A stretch of 5,727 nucleotides of DNA from Nitrospira sp. (GCA_030456405.1 JAKDNQ010000151.1:1-5727), one strand, 5' to 3'; shown: positions 1 through 5,423, counted from the first letter of the stretch. Numbers and translations are program-made. The notes: generated by a model not told the origin, from the sequence alone.

Positions 1-118
1 TCACGCCGGCCTTCACCAGCTCTTCGTTGTATTTCCCCATCTCGGTCAACAACTGTTCGCTCGGCATCACCCCTGCTTCCGAATCTTTCGTGGCCTTGAC
101 GATAATCATGAATCGCAT
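1..118 (-). CDS. YciI-like (YCII/DGPF family) protein, N-terminal part only
   Basis: The first 39 residues of a protein that runs off the left edge. It begins MRFMIIVKATKDSEAG and continues through a GKYNEELVKAGV segment. From memory this is the usual start of small YCII-related 'DGPF' proteins (PF03795), which adopt a ferredoxin-like fold; most have no proven function. The start at 118 is supported by an AGGAG ribosome site at 126-130, seven bases upstream. The gene lies 79 bp downstream of the PhnB-like gene on the same strand. YCII and PhnB-like proteins often occur together, commonly with an ECF sigma factor gene, which would be beyond the left edge if present (inference). No frame disruption is visible in the part seen. 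Family assignment is fairly secure; biochemical role is unknown. Confidence 0.85.
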   Translation of the reverse strand, partial: MRFMIIVKATKDSEAGVMPSEQLLTEMGKYNEELVKAGV

Positions 119-197
119 GGTCAATCTCCTTCACGAGGTTTGGAAAGACTCTGCCAATAGTTGAACGAGAGTACTGAATCGCTAGTCTCAGGTCACG

Positions 198-635
198 CTA
201 CTGACTCTCGTAGGCCTGATTCAGGCGAGCGATATCGATCTTTTCCATCTGTAACATGGCTTGCATGACCCGTCCTGATTTCTCATTGTTCGCATCCTGC
301 AGCATCTCTCCCAATATAGACGGAATGATCTGCCAAGAGACGCCGAACTTATCCTTCAACCATCCGCATTGCTGTTTCGTACCGCCGGCGGAGAGCTTCT
401 CCCATAACTCGTCGACTTCTTCCTGAGTTTCACAGTTTACGAAGAACGAGATGGCCTCGGTAAACTTGAATTGCGGGCCGCCGTTCAGTGCCATGAATTT
501 CTGGCCATCAAGGTGAAACGTCGCAGATATTGGTGAAGCGGAATCGATCCGCGAATTCTTGAATATGGAGGTGTAGAACCTCGCGGCCTCTTCTGCTTGA
601 CCGTCAAACCATAAGAAGGGTGTGATCTTGTACAT
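198..635 (-). CDS. PhnB-like VOC-fold protein (3-demethylubiquinone methyltransferase-like superfamily)
   Basis: A 145-residue soluble protein of the glyoxalase/VOC fold, PhnB-like group (PF06983). Recognisable pieces are ITPFLWFDGQAEEAARFY at residues 4-21, LDGQKFMALNGGP at 42-54, FTEAISFFVNCETQEEVD at 58-75, GWLKDKFGVSWQIIP at 91-105 and the tail MLQMEKIDIARL at 127-138. Despite the family's legacy name, methyltransferase activity is not expected; members are usually of unknown function. The open frame extends 19 codons further upstream, but I chose the ATG at 633-635 because it has an AAGGAG site at the right distance and the family's sequence starts there. Compared with homologues I recall, the loop between SRIDS (28-32) and the ATFHLDGQ strand (39-46) is short by roughly 15 residues. 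It precedes the YCII-like gene by 79 bp, probably as a pair. Confidence 0.88.
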   Translation of the reverse strand: MYKITPFLWFDGQAEEAARFYTSIFKNSRIDSASPISATFHLDGQKFMALNGGPQFKFTEAISFFVNCETQEEVDELWEKLSAGGTKQQCGWLKDKFGVSWQIIPSILGEMLQDANNEKSGRVMQAMLQMEKIDIARLNQAYESQ

Positions 636-760
636 GCGTGACTCCTTGGTGAAGATGGTTGCCTGCCTATTAGTCGAATTGCCAGGCTTCAAATCGACAT
701 CGATCTTTAATGTTCCGATTCGGTCTAAAATCCTTTGATTTCATTGCTTAACTCGGACTG

Positions 761-1213
761 TTATGGCAGCCCCATTCCTCGGGCTATGGCGGCTGCGACA
801 AATGGGATGAACATGAGCACGAGCACTTCCGCGCGCAACCACCATTGAAGGCCTCGAACCTGTTCGTCGGATGGCAGAAATGCCGTTTGCAAGCGAGCCT
901 GCTTGCTCCATCGGATTAATCGTAGGGTCGGCGGAATCGAGAGCATCGCCACGGTCATAAAGAGACCGATCTTGGTCCAGAAGAGGGGATTCGACAGATA
1001 AAAGGATGAGCCCTTGACACCCCAATAGACGCGACTGAAACCCACACCGAGCAGCAACACCGCGTTCGCGCCATAGGCTCGATCCAAGTGTGCAGCCAGA
1101 CGCAGACTCGAAGCGGCTATCCCCGGTCTGATAAGGGCGCTCTGCGCGGCGAGGATGGCGACGAGAGCGAATGCCAGAAGAAAGTGTAAGGTGGAAAGGA
1201 ATAAGTCGATCAT
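761..1213 (-). CDS. DUF2214 family integral membrane protein
   Basis: A 150-residue, strongly hydrophobic protein with about four predicted transmembrane helices (around residues 5-25, 48-66, 78-98 and 126-146). Family-like features are the RPG turn after the first helix (29-31), LDRAYGAN at 43-50, a GVKGSSFYLSNPLFWTK block at 65-81 and SIPPTLR at 92-98. I recognise this pattern as DUF2214 (PF09980), a conserved inner-membrane family with no established function; the length is normal. The start at 1211-1213 has only a weak AAGAG ribosome site, and no better start is nearby. It begins 64 bp after the stop of the ene-reductase gene on the same strand, so the two may share a transcript. No rho-independent terminator is evident in that gap. 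Confidence 0.85.
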   Translation of the reverse strand: MIDLFLSTLHFLLAFALVAILAAQSALIRPGIAASSLRLAAHLDRAYGANAVLLLGVGFSRVYWGVKGSSFYLSNPLFWTKIGLFMTVAMLSIPPTLRLIRWSKQARLQTAFLPSDEQVRGLQWWLRAEVLVLMFIPFVAAAIARGMGLP

Positions 1214-1277
1214 CGGCTATGCTCTTATGTTCTGATATCCACTACACGGCTGTTCCTACTTCAAACGGTGGATGTAA

Positions 1278-2402
1278 TCAGCGCAGACCTGCCTTATCAC
1301 AGCAACAAGCCAAGTGCGCCGCCACCGTCGGATAATCGGTATAGCCAGTCTCGTCACCACCGTAAAACGTCGCATGGTCGGGGATGTTCAATGCTGCGTG
1401 ATCCGCGAAACGTTGGGGCAAGTCTGGGTTAGCCAAAAACAGCCGTCCGAATGAAATCAGATCGGCATGATCTTGAACGAGGTACGCGCCGGCCCGCTTG
1501 TCATCAAAACCTCCATTGGCGATATAGGTCCCTCCAAAGGCGTCACGGAACCGGTGAAAGTTGACCGCCGGATGCGTTGTCTCTCCGTGTTCGTCAGCCT
1601 CGACAACATGAAGGTACGCGAGTCCGAGTCGCCCCAGCCGTTCAGCCACAAACTCGAACGTCGTTTGAGGGTCCGTATCGTACATGCAGTTGAAAGGATT
1701 GGTCGGAGATAGCCGCACACCAACTCGGTCGGTTCCCCAGACTTGTGCAACCTCGTCGGCTACTTCCAAGAGAAAACGAGCGCGATTGGCTACCGGTCCG
1801 CCGTACGCATCGGCGCGTCGATTTGTGCCATCACGAAGGAATTGATCGATCAGATAACCGTTGGCGGCATGGATTTCCACCCCGTCGAATCCGGCATCGA
1901 GCGCATGGATGGCCCCATTCCGAAATTGTGCGATGACTTCCGGAATTTCTTCCAGATCAAGGGCTCGTGGCGTAACGAAAGGTCGTTGGCCGTCGTAGGT
2001 ATATGCGTCACCGTCGGGCCTTATGGCTGACGGTGCCACCGGCAATTCGCCGTTCGGTTGAAGCGACGGATGTGAGATGCGTCCGACATGCCACAGTTGC
2101 AGAAAGATGCGGCCATCGTTTCGATGTACCGCATCGGTAACCAGCCGCCAGCCTCGGACTTGCTCGGCTGTGTGAATGCCTGGTGTGTTGGGATAGCCCA
2201 CGCCCTGAGCAGAGACTTGGGTAGCCTCGGTAATGATCAGGCCGGCGGAGGCGCGTTGAGCATAATAGCGTGCATTCATGGGCTGGGGCACGTTGCCATG
2301 TCCCGCGCGATTCCGCGTCATCGGCGCCATGACGAGGCGGTTGGATAATGTATAGGGGCCAAGTCGCACAGGGGAAAAGAGCGTATGACCGTTGTGTTCC
2401 AT
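1278..2402 (-). CDS. Old yellow enzyme family alkene reductase (NemA-like, FMN-dependent)
   Basis: A 374-residue FMN-dependent ene-reductase of the old yellow enzyme family, expected to use NAD(P)H to reduce activated C=C bonds in the cytosol (N-ethylmaleimide reductase and related activities). The sequence shows the N-terminal RLVMAPMTRNRA motif with the conserved Thr29, LQLWHVGR at 101-108 including Gln102, the substrate-binding pair His178/Asn181 and proton donor Tyr183 in VEIHAANGYL, Arg230 in VGVRLSP, and the flavin-phosphate segment SFGRLFLANPDLPQR at 317-331. The C-terminal GYTDYP (353-358) is typical of the NemA-type bacterial branch. An in-frame ATG exists at 2546, but the start at 2402 matches the family and has an AAGGGGGG ribosome site at 2411-2418. 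A 20-bp palindrome lies just upstream. The full set of catalytic residues and the normal length argue for an active enzyme. Confidence 0.95.
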   Translation of the reverse strand: MEHNGHTLFSPVRLGPYTLSNRLVMAPMTRNRAGHGNVPQPMNARYYAQRASAGLIITEATQVSAQGVGYPNTPGIHTAEQVRGWRLVTDAVHRNDGRIFLQLWHVGRISHPSLQPNGELPVAPSAIRPDGDAYTYDGQRPFVTPRALDLEEIPEVIAQFRNGAIHALDAGFDGVEIHAANGYLIDQFLRDGTNRRADAYGGPVANRARFLLEVADEVAQVWGTDRVGVRLSPTNPFNCMYDTDPQTTFEFVAERLGRLGLAYLHVVEADEHGETTHPAVNFHRFRDAFGGTYIANGGFDDKRAGAYLVQDHADLISFGRLFLANPDLPQRFADHAALNIPDHATFYGGDETGYTDYPTVAAHLACCCDKAGLR

Positions 2403-2418
2403 ATAGAGATCCCCCCTT

Positions 2419-2438
2419 GATGAGGGACATGCCTCATC
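2419..2438. promoter_or_regulatory. Perfect inverted repeat GATGAGG-N6-CCTCATC upstream of the ene-reductase
   Basis: A seven-base perfect inverted repeat with a six-base spacer sits immediately before the ribosome site of the alkene reductase, 17-36 bases upstream of its ATG. The position fits either a dimeric repressor operator (TetR- or MarR-type regulators often control such reductases) or an RNA hairpin next to the Shine-Dalgarno sequence. No run of U follows, so it is not a terminator. Function is inferred only from symmetry and place. Confidence 0.4.
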
Positions 2439-2454
2439 GCGCCAACCCAACCGT

Positions 2455-2886
2455 TCACGCGACTCTGGTTCGACTATTGGCCTCGTTCCCACCATCGCAT
2501 GTCCATGACGATCGGCGAGGAACGACAGGCGCCACGCCTTGCTCAAGGATGTGAGGAGGACTTCCCAACTCGGGTCCTTCGAAGCGTGGACGTTTCGTCT
2601 CAGTAGAGGACAATTGGCCCATGGCCGTCCGGCTCGCCCTCACGCGTCGCCAATCTACAAACCACCGTCCTAAGAGAATAAGAAAACAGGTGGAGCCCAG
2701 AACATAAGTCCAGAAACCCAGGTAGAGAGACCAGACCAGCGTGTCCATATCGATCGGTCCGAATATCCGATGGGCAAGCAGCTCAAGGCCGGCACTGATG
2801 AGGAGCAACGCGCCAACCGCGCCGGCAAGCCATCCGACTCTTCGGGTTTCCCCTTCGCGTTTTTTCCTGGATGTTTTGAAATGCAT
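2455..2886 (-). CDS. Possible small membrane protein, unrecognised
   Basis: A 143-codon frame that I do not recognise. The N-terminus is basic (KTSRKKREGETRR, residues 4-16), followed by a hydrophobic helix at about 18-38, a short DMDT turn, a second helix at about 49-73 and a basic stretch WRRVRASR at 79-86. This charge pattern fits a two-helix hairpin with both ends in the cytoplasm. The last ~55 residues are polar, low in recognisable structure, and may be weakly constrained or not truly coding. The start codon has only a GGTGG ribosome site, so the start is uncertain. The stop lies 52 bp before the ene-reductase ATG. It is the only plausible gene in the 2403-3063 interval; the coherent membrane topology is the main argument that it is real. 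Confidence 0.45.
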   Translation of the reverse strand: MHFKTSRKKREGETRRVGWLAGAVGALLLISAGLELLAHRIFGPIDMDTLVWSLYLGFWTYVLGSTCFLILLGRWFVDWRRVRASRTAMGQLSSTETKRPRFEGPELGSPPHILEQGVAPVVPRRSSWTCDGGNEANSRTRVA

Positions 2887-2919
2887 ACAGCCACCATTTC
2901 CATGCTTGACTCTGAAACC

Positions 2920-2938
2920 TACGCCCCTTGTCGGCGTA
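2920..2938. repeat. Short inverted repeat TACGCC-N7-GGCGTA
   Basis: A six-base perfect inverted repeat with a seven-base spacer lies 34-52 bases upstream of the start of the possible membrane protein and just downstream of a weak promoter-like pair. It could be an operator. No U-run follows on either strand, which argues against a terminator. Confidence 0.3.
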
Positions 2939-2958
2939 TGGCAGACGACAGTCTCGAC

Positions 2959-2987
2959 CAGATATTTTCTCGTTATCTCTTTCTCAA
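2959..2987 (-). promoter_or_regulatory. Weak sigma70-like promoter candidate
   Basis: On the minus strand TTGAGA (2982-2987) and TATCTG (2959-2964) are separated by 17 bases, with an A-rich spacer. The -35 box matches the consensus at five of six positions and the -10 box only at about three or four. Transcription would start near 2952 and read into the possible membrane protein and perhaps the ene-reductase. It is supported mainly by position. Confidence 0.25.
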
Positions 2988-3063
2988 CTCTTTGCGCCGG
3001 CTATCAGTAGCCCCTCCTGTTCGACCTCCTAGTGCGACGGGCTCGTCTGGTTCTGCGCCGCGA

Positions 3064-3159
3064 TCAGCGAGTAGAACACCGGCGCGGGCTGCGCGAAAAC
3101 TCCTTGTCGTTTCGTAGATCGCGGGCCAGCCTTTTCACTTGGTCGAGGTTTTCTTTCAT
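3064..3159 (-). pseudogene. DUF5069-like N-terminal fragment B (31 codons)
   Basis: A short reading frame starting MKENLDQVKRLARDLRNDKE and ending after RSPRRCSTR. The segment ARDLRNDKEF-x-RSPR matches, from memory, the start of DUF5069 proteins (PF16798), which normally continue RETLGGY and run to well over 100 residues. Here the match stops after RSPR and unrelated sequence follows, so this looks like a truncated gene. A good AAGGAG ribosome site (3166-3171) precedes the ATG, and the start is 51 bp downstream of the SDR stop codon. It resembles fragment A (3966-4100) over the first ~23 residues. Several differences between the two are silent third-base changes (AAA/AAG, CTG/CTA, CGG/CGA), so the similarity was kept at protein level after duplication. 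It could instead be a genuine short peptide gene. Confidence 0.55.
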
Positions 3160-3210
3160 GAGCTTCTCCTTGGTCGCACGAGTAGTGTCCTCTTTCCTTG
3201 GTCACCCGAC

Positions 3211-3969
3211 CTATTGCGCCATCAGACCGCCGTCGATGGGCATGATCGCACCAGTGGTCCAGGCGGCTTCGTCCGAGGCAAAGTACACCGCGGGTGGCGC
3301 GATCTCATCGGGGTTGCCCATGCGACCCAGCGGGTGCATCGCGTCCATCGTTGTCCGCGTCTTGGGGTCTTTGAGCCACTCCGCGACACCCGGGGTCTCA
3401 ACCGCTGCCGGGCAGATGCAATTGCATCGAATCTTGTCCTTGGCGTAATGCACGGCCACGGTCTTGGTGAACATCACCACCCCGGCCTTGGCCGCTTGAT
3501 AGGCATGGCCCGGGAAGAACGGTATCGCCTTCAACCCGCCCACCGTCGAGATATTGATGATCGACCCGCCACCTTGTTTGAGCATGTGGGGGATGACCGC
3601 CCGTGTGAACCGGAACGTGCCTGTGAGGAAGATGTCCAGCGTCTCGTTCCAGATTTGATCCGATGTTTCGTGCAGTGGACCGGCGTGAAACAGGTTGCCC
3701 GCGTTGTTGACCAGGACATCGACGCGCCCATACGCCCGGACCGCGGCATCCACGGCCGCGCGCACATCGGTCTCCTGGGTCACACTCCCTGGCGCCGCGA
3801 GCGCACGGCCTTTCGCGCGCTCAATCACTCGCACCACCCGCTCCAGTTCGTCCTTCCGTCGGCCGGTGACAACGACCTTGGCCCCTTCATTTGCGAATGC
3901 CTTGGCAATGGCTTCGCCGATCCCCGTTCCTCCCCCCGTGACGATCGCAACCTTATCTTTGAGCCTCAT
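3211..3969 (-). CDS. SDR family NAD(P)-dependent oxidoreductase
   Basis: A 252-residue classical short-chain dehydrogenase/reductase with a Rossmann fold and normal length. It has the cofactor glycine motif TGGGTGIG at 11-18, TGRRKDE at 35-41 (basic residues here suggest NADP(H)), NNAG at 88-91, catalytic Ser141 in INIST, the Tyr157-x3-Lys161 pair, and the C-terminal DGGLM block. The position that normally holds the fourth catalytic residue, Asn in a 'D-V-N-L' strand, reads LDIFL, with Phe114. The substrate is unknown; the family reduces or oxidises alcohols and ketones. The start at 3969 has an AGGGAGG ribosome site inside the preceding ORF, whose stop overlaps the ATG as ATGA, indicating translational coupling. 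It is the only full-length enzyme gene in the 3064-5347 cluster. Confidence 0.95.
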   Translation of the reverse strand: MRLKDKVAIVTGGGTGIGEAIAKAFANEGAKVVVTGRRKDELERVVRVIERAKGRALAAPGSVTQETDVRAAVDAAVRAYGRVDVLVNNAGNLFHAGPLHETSDQIWNETLDIFLTGTFRFTRAVIPHMLKQGGGSIINISTVGGLKAIPFFPGHAYQAAKAGVVMFTKTVAVHYAKDKIRCNCICPAAVETPGVAEWLKDPKTRTTMDAMHPLGRMGNPDEIAPPAVYFASDEAAWTTGAIMPIDGGLMAQ

Positions 3970-4100
3970 GATTCCTCCCTGGTGTGTGGTTGAACCTCGG
4001 CGGCACTGTCATCCAGTGTTTCGCGCAGGTTGCGCGGAAACTCTTTGTCGTTCCGCAGATCGCGGGCCAGTAGTTTGGCTTTTTCAAGGTTTTCTTTCAT
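3966..4100 (-). CDS. 44-residue ORF, DUF5069-like N-terminal fragment A
   Basis: A short frame too small for most gene callers. It starts MKENLEKAKLLARDLRNDKE, continues FPRNLRETLDD, and ends in a polar tail REES. The part up to RETL resembles the N-terminus of DUF5069 proteins (family consensus from memory: ARDL...PRSPRETLGGY), but the remaining ~100 residues of that family are absent. Features favouring real translation are a strong AAAGGAG ribosome site (4107-4113), a start 18 bp after the preceding SDR remnant, and a TGA that overlaps the next ATG by four bases. It may be a remnant kept only because it couples translation to the SDR gene, or a true small protein. It shares its first ~21 codons with fragment B (3064-3159) on the other side of the SDR gene. 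Confidence 0.6.
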   Translation of the reverse strand: MKENLEKAKLLARDLRNDKEFPRNLRETLDDSAAEVQPHTREES

Positions 4101-4118
4101 GGGCTGCTCCTTTCCTGA

Positions 4119-4317
4119 TCACATCACCACACCGCCGCCGGCATGAATGTTCTGACCCGTCAGCCATCGCGCGTCTTCGCTCACCACAAAGGCTACGACG
4201 TCCGCAATGTCATTTGGCGTGCCGAGTCGCTTGAGGGGTGAGGCTTGCTCGCCGATCTGACGGAACGCGGAATCGGCAGGGAGCATGGCTGTAGCTGTGT
4301 ATCCGGGGGAGACCCCC
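4119..4317 (-). pseudogene. C-terminal remnant of a second SDR dehydrogenase
   Basis: About 64 codons that match only the last quarter of a classical SDR: VSPGYTATAML, then SPLKRLGTPNDIADVVAFVVSE, then DARWLTGQNIHAGGGVVM and a stop. These correspond to the post-active-site loop, the substrate-loop 'PLxRLGTPxDIA' motif and the final strand. The Rossmann glycine motif, NNAG and the Ser/Tyr/Lys catalytic residues are all missing; upstream of VSPGY the sequence is unrelated. The frame stays open to an ATG at 4391, but those extra residues are aspartate-rich and not SDR-like, so I read this as the 3' end of a deleted gene. The join falls on the palindrome GGGGGAGACCCCC (4305-4317). It is not a copy of the neighbouring SDR, whose C-terminus differs. 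It ends 18 bp before fragment A. Confidence 0.8.
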
Positions 4318-4357
4318 AATAGGCTTGTTCCGGACTCGGGATCTTCAGTTCCATCAT
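4193..4357 (-). other. Orphan gene start fused out of frame to the SDR remnant
   Basis: Four consecutive ATG codons (4352-4363) follow a strong CAAGGAG ribosome site (4364-4370). The third or fourth ATG has suitable spacing and opens a frame MELKIPSPEQAYWG. After about 14 residues this frame enters the SDR remnant in the wrong phase and reads nonsense to a stop at 4193. The good ribosome site and the position 28 bp after the rhodanese stop suggest the original beginning of a gene whose body was lost. I do not recognise the family, and the start is not SDR-like. Confidence 0.35.
4305..4317. repeat. Palindrome GGGGGAGACCCCC at a gene junction
   Basis: Five G, a three-base AGA spacer and five C form a perfect inverted repeat exactly where recognisable SDR sequence begins. 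Such a snap-back structure is a plausible deletion breakpoint or a site of sequencing or assembly error. It is not followed by a T-run, so it is unlikely to be a terminator. Confidence 0.5.
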
Positions 4358-4391
4358 CATCATCTCCTTGAGTATGCTGTCCAGCTGACAA

Positions 4392-5347
4392 TCAAACTGA
4401 AATCGGTTGACTCTCAGACACGCGCACGGCCTCTCCCGCTTCACCGTCGAACGCGTGCCAGGCCTCTATTCCACCGGCGAGCGGCCAGACTCGCGTCAAT
4501 CCTTTTTCACGGAGGCTCCAGGCCGCCTGGACGCTTGCTTCATCCTGTGGACAGGCGCAATACAGAATCACATCACGATCTTGGGGAAACATACGATGGC
4601 CGACAATGGCTTCTTCCGCTGATAGCGGAAGTGAGCCTGGAATGCTCGGAACCTCCTGACGAGCTCCACGAGGACGCAGGTCGATGAAGACGGGGGTTTC
4701 CCCTGCCGCAATTTTGTCCGTCACTTGCTGAACTGTCAGCTTCGGTATAAGACGCCTCACACGATAGTGGTGCAACACTTTATAGACGACATACCCGGCG
4801 ACACTTCCGAGCAGAATCAGTGCCATGCTGGGGCCTAGATGAGCGACCACGGATATCGCTTGCTCGAATTGATCGCTGAAGGCGTACCCGATCCCAATTC
4901 CTGAACCCACCCACAGGATCGTCCCCGCGCCGTTATACAAGAGGTATTGCGGCAGCCGGAGGCCCACAATTCCAGCCAGCGGAGGAGCGTCGTGCTGAAA
5001 CCCGGGATGAATTTCACGACAAACAGCGAACGCGCCCCATAACGGGTAAAGAATTCTTCAGTTCGACGCACACAGGCAGTCGGTTCGAGCGAGATCCGAC
5101 AGAGCCAGTTCAAGACCTGACGGCCGCAACGACGCCCAAGTTCGTACCACACCTGATCACCTAACAGAGCCGCAAGGACCGCTGACCCGAACGCTAGACC
5201 TAACGCCATTTGACCAGTGCCCACCAATGCACCGGCGGCAATGAGAAACAGGAGAGCGGGAACCGGGAATCCGATCTGTTCCACGAGAACAACGACGAAA
5301 AGCACGACAGTTCCGTGTTGCGTTAAAAAGTGAAGAGGTTCATTCAT
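4392..5347 (-). pseudogene. DedA family membrane protein fused to a rhodanese domain, frameshifted
   Basis: The two halves lie in different frames; joined, they give about 318 residues. The N-terminal half is a DedA/VTT membrane protein (PF09335; members include flippase-like proteins of the inner membrane): VEQIGFPVPA at 22-31, GDQVWYELGRRCGR at 63-76 and the FFTRYGARSLFVVKFIPGF signature at 99-117. Further helices follow (LLYNGAGTILWVGSGIGIGYAF and the LGPSMALILLGSVAGYVVYK region). After a short linker comes a cytosolic rhodanese domain (PF00581): FIDLRP with Asp223, the active-site loop YCACPQDEAS with Cys264/Cys266, and the closing LAGGIEAW. The expected FSTTAPPLAGIVGLRLP is broken near 4988, where one base appears missing (956 bp rather than 957). 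The start at 5347 has an AAGGG ribosome site. The sequence is otherwise intact, so the break is recent or a sequencing error. Confidence 0.85.
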
Positions 5348-5407
5348 ACTTGCCCTTGTGAGCCGAACGAAGTGTGATGCGGGTGTCTTGCTATATTCTC
5401 TGGCTAT

Positions 5408-5423
5408 GGCAATGGTCGTACCA
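5408..5423 (-). promoter_or_regulatory. Sigma54 (-24/-12) promoter candidate for the dedA-rhodanese gene
   Basis: The minus strand reads TGGTACGACCATTGCC, against the sigma54 consensus TGGCACG-N4-TTGCW. The invariant GG and GC dinucleotides have the required ten-base spacing and ten of twelve consensus positions match. Transcription would begin near 5397, leaving a leader of about 50 nt before the ATG at 5347. The flanking gene encodes a sigma54-type activator, and tandem palindromes lie upstream, which supports the call. Confidence 0.6.

Noticed and set aside
2403..2546. Extension of the ene-reductase frame to an ATG at 2546
   Set aside because: The 48 extra residues are not part of the family, and the start at 2402 has a strong ribosome site; the extension would also overlap the upstream ORF.
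2999..3012. Hairpin GGCTA-TCAG-TAGCC as a terminator for the SDR unit
   Set aside because: The stem is only five base pairs and no U-run follows on the minus strand, so a rho-independent terminator cannot be supported.
3900..3925. A GG-N10-GC match inside the SDR gene as a second sigma54 promoter
   Set aside because: It lacks the TGGCAC context and lies in conserved coding sequence for the cofactor motif.
3139..3993. Long open frame of 284 codons on the plus strand opposite the SDR gene
   Set aside because: It mirrors a well-supported SDR gene in a GC-rich region; its product is rich in Arg, His and Pro with no recognisable motif.
4351..4363. CAT x4 as a simple-sequence phase-variation tract
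   Set aside because: Four trinucleotide units are few and would shift length only by whole codons, so on-off switching is not expected.
4119..4391. Reading the SDR remnant as a complete 90-residue protein starting at 4391
   Set aside because: The first 26 residues are Asp-rich and not SDR-like, the start lacks a well-placed ribosome site, and the Rossmann and catalytic regions are absent.
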